A stretch of 7,294 nucleotides of DNA from assembly GCA_002707085.1 (NCBI GenBank), contig PALY01000055.1, positions 6,525-13,818 on the forward strand, written 5' to 3'. Shown here piece after piece: positions 1 through 6,655 of the stretch. The first letter of the stretch is position 1. Each line of letters starts with the position of its first letter. The translations under genes and the position numbers were made by a program. The notes under the pieces are model-generated. The model saw nothing but the letters and a program-made list of their open reading frames with translations, was not told the DNA's origin and did not search any database. Origin of the DNA: Deltaproteobacteria bacterium (GTDB taxonomy: Bacteria; Myxococcota_A; UBA796).

Positions 1-943
1 GAATCGCTGCCGTCCCCGTGGTCGACCAATCTTCGTAGGTGAAGTCCTCATACTCTTCTACGATACCAAAACCCATGGTCATCGCCATCGCTCCAGAAGC
101 ATCTCCATCGACGACCAGTTCATTGCCCCCGCCCTCAACCATATCGAGGTCACCAGTCCAGCATTCATCCTCGTCATACAGCGAAACCCAAGGCCCGGGC
201 CATTCTGTAATGCTGTCAGACCAATAGTAGGTCTGCTCCAACAAGTCCTGCCGCTCAATAATGAAGTCAATATCGCGAGCAAAGTCACGTTCAGTCCGCA
301 CCCGAATCTCCTCTCGGTCTCCATGCGCAGAAAACACAAGAGGAACGGCAGGAGGTTTGCGGTCGTCGGCTCCAAAAATGCGTACACCACCAACAGCCGG
401 CAACTGCGACAGGGGGGTCATGCCACCGATTTCGCCGGCAAATCCAGGCTGAGGGCCTGCACCAAGCCACGCTTCGGCGGACGCATAGCCCATGTCAGCC
501 CCACACCAGCCATAGGGGTATTCTTCACCATCAGCGAACACACCCCATCCCTCAATGGGACAGTCCACTCGAACAATGCTTACACTGGAAACTTCGCTGC
601 CCCAAAAATCAGGGGCGCCAGCATCGACCGATATGGCACGTTCGCGTGTCGCTGCGCCCTGCCCTGTGACCAAACTAACCGCCAACTTCTCAGGCCCGGC
701 GGGAAGCGCAGGCAAGCGCGCCATTACAGTTCTCGGACCCGCGCTGACAATCTCTGCATTCCTGCCACCCACAACGACTGTCAGTGTGTTTCCAAGACGT
801 TTTCCACTAATGGTGACCACTTGGCCACCGGCACGGCCATCAATGACAGATGGACTCAAACTGGTAATTTCTGGGTACGCAGACTTGTCCGGCCAATAGT
901 CCGAGTATGGAGCCAATGTACACGCCATCATCCAGAGAATCAT
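1..943 (-). CDS. Predicted lipoprotein with N-terminal IPT/TIG domain (3' part missing)
   Basis: Translating the minus strand from ATG 943 gives 314 uninterrupted codons to the left edge, so the gene continues outside the window. The start overlaps the previous stop in ATGA and has a GGAGG 4 nt upstream. The product begins MILWMMACTLAP: a very short hydrophobic stretch ending M-M-A-C, so Cys8 is a plausible lipidation site, although the signal is short and uncharged. Residues about 24-107 fit the IPT/TIG immunoglobulin-like fold: 'PEITSLSPSVIDGRAGGQVV', 'TISGKRLGNTLTVVVGG', 'VMARLPALPAG' and 'AVSLVTGQGAA'. TIG domains usually act as binding or spacer modules in surface proteins. The rest (about 108-314) is acidic and rich in Gly and Trp, with Cys at 128, 147 and about 261, and resembles nothing I can name. 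It is the last visible member of the coupled gene run and is probably exposed on the outer membrane or in the periplasm. Confidence 0.82.
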   Translation of the reverse strand, partial: MILWMMACTLAPYSDYWPDKSAYPEITSLSPSVIDGRAGGQVVTISGKRLGNTLTVVVGGRNAEIVSAGPRTVMARLPALPAGPEKLAVSLVTGQGAATRERAISVDAGAPDFWGSEVSSVSIVRVDCPIEGWGVFADGEEYPYGWCGADMGYASAEAWLGAGPQPGFAGEIGGMTPLSQLPAVGGVRIFGADDRKPPAVPLVFSAHGDREEIRVRTERDFARDIDFIIERQDLLEQTYYWSDSITEWPGPWVSLYDEDECWTGDLDMVEGGGNELVVDGDASGAMAMTMGFGIVEEYEDFTYEDWSTTGTAAI

Positions 944-2115
944 GGGACCTCCAGTCGCGTGACAAGAATGTCGGCCGCCCGCACCCGTACCGGTGATATG
1001 CCCACACGTTTACCATTCCAGGTCAACACATCCGGGACAAACGTGGTTCCTTCATTGATGCGCGCAATGGACAATGTAGAACCCGCTACGTCCAGCCATT
1101 CCACCTGCGTCCAGATTCCCGCCAACTGTTCAGGACGAATCTCAAACTCGCCATCATCAGCGACTGTACACGCCAGTTCAGCAAGAACATTCCAACTCGC
1201 ACCGTCGTTGCCCACACAACTTCCATCTACACATGAAAACCCTTCTTCACACTCAGACGTGCAATCACAAATGCCTTCAACCCCTTCCCCGTGCAACCGA
1301 ACCACAAGGGTGATGTTGCCCAATGAACGAGATGGAGTCCACGTAAGACTCATGGGTGTGACAAATGGACCGGTAAACCGCACATCATCGTCCTCTCCAG
1401 TCCACTCACCCGCCCGGTTGTAACCATGATTGGGTGAACGAATTGGCGCCCCAGCGATGGAAAAATCATCCAAGGTTGGCGGTAAATGAACCAATGTGTC
1501 GGTCAAAGGATACGGGATGGCACCAAAGGTGGCTTCCGCGGGAGGCACCGTCCCCGGAAAGGTCACAGACCAACTTGCGCCAGGCTTCCATGTGTCTGGA
1601 AGATGGGGATGGTCCTCAATCATGGGCATCAACGCATCGCCATACCCAACATACCAACTTTCGCCTGCAGGCCTGGGGTGAGAAGCAGGATCCCGCTCAA
1701 GCGCCACCATGGTCCTACCTGATGTAGAAAACAGAACGGCATCACCCACATCCACATATTCGCTGGGGCCTCCAGTACCTTGTGCGGGTGGACGGACCAC
1801 ACATGTATCAATCGCAGTCGGACCCGGACTCAGAAAGGCCGATTCCCGATCAAACATGGTCACAGATGGATAGCCAAAGGATGCCGTTCCAACGACAAAT
1901 TGCTTCCCATCTGCTCGCGGCGAATCTCCAAACAGCCCCGTGACTCCATACCCAAGGTTGCTCCCGGACAAGGTATACCGGGCCAACTCAATCCGGCCGC
2001 CCATGGCCGCTGGCGGTGCCTCCATTTGATCCAACTGGGTACCTGCCCCATGAAGGGTCACATCGTACTGATCGGATGGGCGAATACAAGCCAAAATCAT
2101 GAGGAAGATCAACAT
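940..2115 (-). CDS. Predicted lipoprotein with Cys cluster, unknown function
   Basis: This encodes a 391-aa protein of no family I recognise. ATG 2115 follows the upstream TGA by one base (TGAaATG), behind a weak purine-rich GGGTGGTGA. The product opens MLIFLMILAC, a very short hydrophobic segment ending in a lipobox-like I-L-A-C (Cys10), so it is probably a lipoprotein. The segment has no Lys or Arg; a TTG at 2139 would add SGRGGE before it and give a more ordinary signal, but has less support. Residues about 40-250 are beta-rich with no clear domain. Residues 283-300 form a compact cluster, CDCTSECEEGFSCVDGSC (Cys283, 285, 289, 295, 300), resembling small disulfide-bonded modules of secreted Myxococcota-type proteins. 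Two further cysteines are at 105 and 316. The C-terminal part (about 310-391) looks like a beta-sandwich. Its stop overlaps the next gene by 4 nt. A secreted or outer-membrane partner of the upstream barrels is the natural inference. Confidence 0.8.
   Translation of the reverse strand: MLIFLMILACIRPSDQYDVTLHGAGTQLDQMEAPPAAMGGRIELARYTLSGSNLGYGVTGLFGDSPRADGKQFVVGTASFGYPSVTMFDRESAFLSPGPTAIDTCVVRPPAQGTGGPSEYVDVGDAVLFSTSGRTMVALERDPASHPRPAGESWYVGYGDALMPMIEDHPHLPDTWKPGASWSVTFPGTVPPAEATFGAIPYPLTDTLVHLPPTLDDFSIAGAPIRSPNHGYNRAGEWTGEDDDVRFTGPFVTPMSLTWTPSRSLGNITLVVRLHGEGVEGICDCTSECEEGFSCVDGSCVGNDGASWNVLAELACTVADDGEFEIRPEQLAGIWTQVEWLDVAGSTLSIARINEGTTFVPDVLTWNGKRVGISPVRVRAADILVTRLEVP
948..952 (-). promoter_or_regulatory. 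Ribosome binding site for the IPT/TIG lipoprotein gene
   Basis: GGAGG on the minus strand lies inside the last codons of the 391-aa lipoprotein gene, 4 nt before the ATG at 943. It supports that start even though the ATG overlaps the upstream stop in ATGA. Confidence 0.65.
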
Positions 2116-2116
2116 T

Positions 2117-5100
2117 TCACCACCCCGTCCCGATGCCAAGGTACACACGCAAGGTGGACTCTTCGACCTCTCCAGACAGCTCTGAAGCTGCATCTCTGGC
2201 TGCGGAAGATTGAATCAAATCCGCATTCACGTCGCCATAGCCTGCCGTTCGCTGAAACCCGTATGCAACCCGAATAAACGAGTCCCAATCGAAATCATTC
2301 CAGATGAAACTGCGAACACGCAGCTCTGCACCAATGTCCGTAAGGAAATAATTTGGCTCTCCAATGGGACTGTTTTTCGAAGCGTAATCCTTGAATGGAA
2401 CTTCACGCCGGACCCGACCACTCCCCGCATCTGGAACGACACTGTAGCCCTCCACATGAGAATCACCGTCCACCCGGTACGACCACAGGTTGCCCACAGT
2501 TCCGAAAATCTGCAGGTACATCGACTCGGTATACACAGGCCCTGTCATCCAATTCATGTTTCGCAGCAATGGGAAACGGTAGCCTGCATTGGCCATCAAC
2601 ATCGTTTCACCCGTCAGACTGTAGCCTTCGTACCCAGAGAACTGAACGTTGTTGCCAATCGTTCCATTGCCCCAATGGTATGGATGTCGGCCACCGGCCA
2701 TAAATTCATCCCAGCCCATGACATTACGGTTGATCCACCCACCCTCAAAATCCAACTGCAAGGTGCCGTGGTCCCATAGTCCCAAAGTCAGTGGAATATA
2801 TTCAGTGTACGACCCGGTGACCTGATGGTAGCCGTAGTCATCCATTCGTTCACCGTCGTCGTACACGGCGCCTGCGATTTCACCATCCACCACATGCGTC
2901 CAGCGGTGATTGTAGTCCATGTACAAGCGGCGACCGCCACGGGGGTTGATCCACTGATCACCCGAGTAGTCCGACCACGGACTCCACTCCAAGAACGCAC
3001 CCACGCCCGCATGCAAGGTAAACGGCACCCAATTGGGACCATCGCCGGTGTCACGAAAGGCATAGCGTGATGCGTCGGTTCCCAATCCCAGCCACAAGGC
3101 ATCGGATGCCACGTAGCTGGCATACAGCCATACATCATCACTGGCTTGCTCAAACTTAAGGTCCACCACCGTCATTTCCGGCGTCTCACCCAAGCCATCG
3201 GCGTCTTCGCCGTACCCATAGTGGCCCTTATAGGTGTACCGCATGTAGCCCATGTTCAGGTTGGGCCAGAATTGCCCATTCCAATAGGACAACGAGAGAA
3301 GCTTGTCCTTCCCCAGGGTGAACTCACCCTCGAAATAGTGCTTTTCAACAAAATCGCCCAGATAGAAGCCAGCCCCCGCTTCCACATTCTTGTCGGTCGA
3401 ACGCAAAACCGGCCAACCACTCAAAGGCATAGAGCCTTTCCACGGAGAGTAGGCTTTGCTTTCCTTGACGGCATCCACACCATCTGGTTTTTTCGCCAAG
3501 TACGCGTCCACATTTTCGCATTGGCCTTTTGAACAGACCCCAGGGTAGTCAACCACTTCATTCAACAGTTCATCGGCTTTGATCGCTTGAATGCGAAAAC
3601 CATGCCCTGTGAAGCTTGTGTACAACAGGTCGCCTGTAGGCGTTGGGTCGACACCATAGGAGCCACCAATCAAGTTGGTCTTCCTGACCACTTCTCCTGT
3701 CTCAGTATCGTAGGTGTACACGTTGTATACACCATCAAAATCGCTGGAAAACCAAACCAATTCGTCCGGCCCCACAACTGGATCCGTCTCGGTGTATTTC
3801 GTGTCTGTGACCCGAAAAAATTCACCGGTATCGATCTTGTAGAACCACAAATCTTGTTGATGGGCGTGAAACAGGCTCACGAGCAACCCCGAATCGTTGG
3901 GCGCCCAACTGATGCCTTGCACCTGTGTACCATCATCAAACTGAGTCAGTTGTTTGGGGTTCCCCCCATCCATGTCGACTGTCCACAGGTTGTGTGTCCC
4001 ATCGCCGTATCGAGCAAATGCAATCTGTTTTCCATCTCTCGACCAAGCCGCTTCGACTGCACGCAGTGTATTCGGCACCGGCTCCCATGAAATGCCAAAC
4101 TCATTCTCTTGGGTGACTTTACCGCGAATCAGCTGTGACCAATTGTAGCCATCTGCATTGAAACCAATCCCGTTGTCCATCGCCCAACGACTCAAACCCG
4201 ACTTTCGGTTGAAGTCTTCTGGCCCCACAACGACCAACTGCTGACTGTCCGGAGACCAGGCCACTCGACTGTAGCTGGCCCACCCTTCAGAGACGGTCCT
4301 CTTTTCCCATTTACGTAGAGCGTCTGTGTCCTCAGCATCGACATAGCCGCCACCAAGGGCGCCCCATTGACTCGGACGAATTTGGCGAACATTCAGGCCT
4401 TCATCGAACCATGCAACCATCTTTCCATCGGGCGAATAGCGACTCAGTTCTTGATATGCAGACCGGCCATCCATGGCCTCATCACGCGCCTTCTTACTCA
4501 AGGCTTTCCATTCGGCGTCGGCCCGCTCCCAAGGAGGCTCCACCAACGCAAGCTCTCGCCCAGCAACGACACCCTTCTCTTCAATGGCCGTGATTTGCGC
4601 ACCATAATGAGCGTCCAAATGTTTACGCCATCCGCCGTACAGCGTCGCCATCGACTGTCCGGTGGCCTTTTCGACCACCGCATCCCATGAACCATGCCAA
4701 CGGGTTGCACTCTCTGCCGCCATTTTGGTCACACCCGCTTCACCGGTGTGTTCATGCAACCATCGGGCGAACGCATAGCCGTGGTTGTATCCACGCTCAC
4801 CGCTAAAGCCGCTTTTATCGTTTCGGGTGGTCCACTCCTCCATGCTCAACACACGGTCTTCGTGAACCGTCATCCGCAAAAATGCTTCACGACTGGTTCC
4901 CCAAACGTTGGTTCCCGCCTGTTCTGACCAGTATTCCGCACCCCCTTCCGCCCACCAAAAAGGTGCATGTGCAGTCATGGTTAAGTCGAAACCAATGTCC
5001 GCATTGACCGGTGGCTTGGGGTCGACCCCCCAGCGTTTCATCCATTCTTCATCTTCGGACAAACCACCGATCTGAAAACCCGTTGTTCCTTCCGACCACG

Positions 5101-5542
5101 GTAAATACGCTTTCAGGCTGACGATGTGCGCGAATTCGTGGACAAACACATCTTCGAGGAATTCTGCTCGACCGCGCTGCCGAAACACAGGCCCCCAACG
5201 GGCAGCAAAACCCGTCCAATCATATTCCGCAATCGCGAACCCATTTCCTTCCCAACCATTGTCTTGGTCGTACACGACGACATGGACTTTTTCTGAAGGG
5301 AAGTAGTTGAACTGGCCACAGATTTTCGGGTACGCATCTTCTGCGATTCGGGCCAACTGACCCGCTGTAAACGAAGTTGTGAACCAATGAGGGTCCGATT
5401 TTTCCGCCTTGGACTCGGGCCAGTGAATGTAAAAGTGTTCCGTCTCCAGGGTTTCCCAACGAACATCGGGATGATTGTAGTCATACCCACCCGCCGCTTG
5501 AGCGACCGACATCCAGCCTGCCAAAAGCCATGCACCTACCAT
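2117..5542 (-). CDS. Peptidase-MA-like metallopeptidase + TolB-like propeller + Omp85-like barrel fusion
   Basis: This is a 1141-aa envelope protein. ATG 5542 is preferred because it overlaps the upstream stop by 7 nt; an in-frame TTG at 5572 would add 10 residues. Residues 1-16 form a short signal peptide ending AQA. Residues about 25-315 resemble peptidase MA: 'WETLETEHFYIHWP', then HEFAH (His135, Glu136, His139; codons 5140-5126), then 'FWWAEGGAEYWS' with Glu199 as likely third zinc ligand, then 'YNHGYAFARWLHEHTG'. The gluzincin residues are intact, so it may be an active protease. Residues about 365-660 hold about six PD40/TolB-type repeats ('SRYSPDGKMVAWF', 'VAWSPDSQQLVVV', 'AAWSRDGKQIAFA', 'ISWAPNDSGLLVS'). 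A linker with Cys670 and Cys675 follows. Residues about 710-1141 look like an outer-membrane barrel rich in Trp and Tyr; 'VQFSGYEGYSLTG' then 'NAGYRFPL' matches the Omp85/D15 pattern (VRGY...G...EYRFPL), with FSGY in place of VRGY. It ends in Trp. Protease and propeller should face the periplasm. No S9-type hydrolase domain follows the propeller. Confidence 0.85.
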   Translation of the reverse strand: MVGAWLLAGWMSVAQAAGGYDYNHPDVRWETLETEHFYIHWPESKAEKSDPHWFTTSFTAGQLARIAEDAYPKICGQFNYFPSEKVHVVVYDQDNGWEGNGFAIAEYDWTGFAARWGPVFRQRGRAEFLEDVFVHEFAHIVSLKAYLPWSEGTTGFQIGGLSEDEEWMKRWGVDPKPPVNADIGFDLTMTAHAPFWWAEGGAEYWSEQAGTNVWGTSREAFLRMTVHEDRVLSMEEWTTRNDKSGFSGERGYNHGYAFARWLHEHTGEAGVTKMAAESATRWHGSWDAVVEKATGQSMATLYGGWRKHLDAHYGAQITAIEEKGVVAGRELALVEPPWERADAEWKALSKKARDEAMDGRSAYQELSRYSPDGKMVAWFDEGLNVRQIRPSQWGALGGGYVDAEDTDALRKWEKRTVSEGWASYSRVAWSPDSQQLVVVGPEDFNRKSGLSRWAMDNGIGFNADGYNWSQLIRGKVTQENEFGISWEPVPNTLRAVEAAWSRDGKQIAFARYGDGTHNLWTVDMDGGNPKQLTQFDDGTQVQGISWAPNDSGLLVSLFHAHQQDLWFYKIDTGEFFRVTDTKYTETDPVVGPDELVWFSSDFDGVYNVYTYDTETGEVVRKTNLIGGSYGVDPTPTGDLLYTSFTGHGFRIQAIKADELLNEVVDYPGVCSKGQCENVDAYLAKKPDGVDAVKESKAYSPWKGSMPLSGWPVLRSTDKNVEAGAGFYLGDFVEKHYFEGEFTLGKDKLLSLSYWNGQFWPNLNMGYMRYTYKGHYGYGEDADGLGETPEMTVVDLKFEQASDDVWLYASYVASDALWLGLGTDASRYAFRDTGDGPNWVPFTLHAGVGAFLEWSPWSDYSGDQWINPRGGRRLYMDYNHRWTHVVDGEIAGAVYDDGERMDDYGYHQVTGSYTEYIPLTLGLWDHGTLQLDFEGGWINRNVMGWDEFMAGGRHPYHWGNGTIGNNVQFSGYEGYSLTGETMLMANAGYRFPLLRNMNWMTGPVYTESMYLQIFGTVGNLWSYRVDGDSHVEGYSVVPDAGSGRVRREVPFKDYASKNSPIGEPNYFLTDIGAELRVRSFIWNDFDWDSFIRVAYGFQRTAGYGDVNADLIQSSAARDAASELSGEVEESTLRVYLGIGTGW

Positions 5543-6528
5543 CGGGACACCATGCGCAGTCCCCACCGCCAACCAGGCTGAGGTGAAAATTCTTCAAGAC
5601 CCAAATGTGCGAAGGTGCGGGTATCCGAACCCATCAACTGTTGCTCCGCCGTAAATTCAAATTCCCAGTGTTGGCTGGGTTCCACACTGACCCCCACACT
5701 TCCATCCAACCAGTCACCAGCCGTGTGTCGAATGGGACTCAATTCCAGGCTCGTGGTTCCGGGGCCAGAAATACCCAACTGCGCTTCACCCTGACTCCAC
5801 CATTTCGCACCCGTAGTGACCGCCACCATGGAACCAATTTGTCCACTTACAGCACCACCCAATCGCAGTTCATTGCCCGGGTTTAGGTATCCATTCCCAA
5901 ACCCATCTACCTGGGTGACATAGCCAACAATCGCTGCAAACTTATGTACATAGCCCACATCCAACGAAGCTGAACCCCACGTACCGGCCACCACTTTTCC
6001 GTGCGCAAACAGACCAAGATTGGTGATGCCCGTACCCGTCAAAAAGGAACCCGTCTGCTGTGGGCCGCCCGCCGCTGAAGGCCATTCAACCCCACTGGGC
6101 GCTTTCAAGTCAGCAGAGAAAGCAAAGGAGTGTGGACCGGTTTCCCATGGTTGAAAAACCAGGCCTGTATGCGCATCGCCCATGGCCAAGGTTTGGATTT
6201 CATTTCCACCCACAGGTTGCAGTTCCGCCATCACCCAAGGAATACGAGCATACAAACTGACTCGATTAGAAAACCCCTGACGAAGTTCCAACCACAAACG
6301 GGAATAGCGCCAATCAACTCCGGGAGGCTGTGGCCGGATGACTCCATCGGACCCACGGTATTGGTCCGACCGTTTGGTATCAACAGCCAGTCCAAGCTCC
6401 AGCCACCCCTTGGGCAGTACCAGTTCTCGCTGCACCTGACGTTCAGGCCACGGCCCTTGCATGGTTTTGTGCGTAAATGGTCCCGCATGGGCCATTCCAA
6501 GCATCCATACAATGAACCCGCCGAACAC
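5536..6528 (-). CDS. Outer-membrane beta-barrel protein (MetA-pathway/transporter-like)
   Basis: This encodes a 330-aa exported protein. GTG 6528 is chosen for its strong Shine-Dalgarno, and the product then opens with a hydrophobic signal (MFGGFIVWMLGMAHA) with a likely signal peptidase I cut after AHA. The signal lacks a positive n-region; starting at TTG 6567 would add one Arg. The mature chain has no cysteine, alternates polar and hydrophobic or aromatic residues, and ends in an aromatic residue (RMVSRW), all typical of outer-membrane barrels. The order 'MGDAHTGL' (about residue 116), 'DLKAPSG' (about 140) and 'GTGITNLGL' (about 165) resembles the MetA-pathway phenol-degradation/'transporter' barrel family, whose members are about 250-330 aa. 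A substrate cannot be predicted, and the family name does not imply phenol metabolism here. Its stop overlaps the next gene's ATG by 7 nt, so the two are probably translated together. Barrel nature is fairly sure; family is tentative. Confidence 0.8.
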   Translation of the reverse strand: MFGGFIVWMLGMAHAGPFTHKTMQGPWPERQVQRELVLPKGWLELGLAVDTKRSDQYRGSDGVIRPQPPGVDWRYSRLWLELRQGFSNRVSLYARIPWVMAELQPVGGNEIQTLAMGDAHTGLVFQPWETGPHSFAFSADLKAPSGVEWPSAAGGPQQTGSFLTGTGITNLGLFAHGKVVAGTWGSASLDVGYVHKFAAIVGYVTQVDGFGNGYLNPGNELRLGGAVSGQIGSMVAVTTGAKWWSQGEAQLGISGPGTTSLELSPIRHTAGDWLDGSVGVSVEPSQHWEFEFTAEQQLMGSDTRTFAHLGLEEFSPQPGWRWGLRMVSRW

Positions 6529-6535
6529 CCCATGA

Positions 6536-6540
6536 CCTCC
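6536..6540 (-). promoter_or_regulatory. Ribosome binding site for the 330-aa beta-barrel gene
   Basis: GGAGG on the minus strand lies 7 nt before a GTG at 6528. This textbook spacing decides the start in favour of GTG 6528. The in-frame TTG at 6567 would make a longer product but has no comparable Shine-Dalgarno. Confidence 0.7.
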
Positions 6541-6597
6541 AGTCCTTGCAGGGTACCACGCGCCCAAACTTTCCTCTGCATCACCCCTTCCATGCCC

Positions 6598-6626
6598 AAT
6601 AAAAACTGGTACTTATCTGCGGGAAA
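6598..6626 (-). promoter_or_regulatory. Weak sigma-70-like promoter candidate
   Basis: In the spacer before the beta-barrel gene, the minus strand reads TTTCCC (6626-6621), 17 nt, then TTTATT (6603-6598). These match the -35 consensus at 3 of 6 positions and the -10 at 4 of 6, with ideal spacing. It lies about 70 nt upstream of the predicted GTG start and is in the only substantial non-coding gap in the window, so an operon promoter is expected about here. The match is poor and could be chance; the genes could instead be read through from the ompA-like gene. Confidence 0.2.
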
Positions 6627-6638
6627 GATGTAGAACCC

Positions 6639-6655
6639 CGAGGCTATTGGCCTCG
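6639..6655 (-). other. Small inverted repeat over the ompA-like stop codon
   Basis: Reading the minus strand, CGAGGC-CAATA-GCCTCG forms a perfect 6-bp, GC-rich stem with a 5-nt loop, and the TAG stop (6646-6644) sits at the loop/stem junction. The following bases (GGGTTCTACATC) contain no T-run, so it is not a canonical intrinsic terminator. It could attenuate or partly terminate the ompA-like transcript, stabilise its 3' end, or be chance. The inverted repeat is seen directly; any function is inference. Confidence 0.4.

Noticed and set aside
79..393. Minus-strand 104-codon frame inside the TIG lipoprotein gene
   Set aside because: It is in a different frame from the continuous 314-codon reading frame, which has a ribosome site, a TIG domain and coupling to the upstream gene.
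323..1423. Long plus-strand open frame of 366 codons opposite the two lipoprotein genes
   Set aside because: Its translation is Ser/Thr/Arg/Pro-rich with no domain or signal. It lies entirely antisense to two genes with recognisable N-termini, ribosome sites and coupled junctions.
1780..2779. Overlapping plus-strand open frames opposite the lipoprotein and Omp85-like genes
   Set aside because: Products are basic and lack any domain; they mirror the minus-strand coding frames.
3500..4500. Possible DPP-IV/prolyl oligopeptidase (S9) because of the beta-propeller
   Set aside because: No alpha/beta-hydrolase domain or GxSxG nucleophile follows the propeller; a beta-barrel region follows instead, and the only protease motif is the N-terminal HExxH.
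5542..5572. TTG start at 5572 for the 1141-aa protein
   Set aside because: It has no Shine-Dalgarno and deepens the overlap to 37 nt. ATG 5542 gives a compact 7-nt stop/start overlap and a signal peptide, though TTG is not fully excluded.
6231..6599. Minus-strand 122-codon frame with ATG at 6599 overlapping the start of the 330-aa barrel gene
   Set aside because: The product has no recognisable features and runs out of frame through a well-supported barrel gene. The GGAGG at 6540-6536 serves the GTG at 6528.
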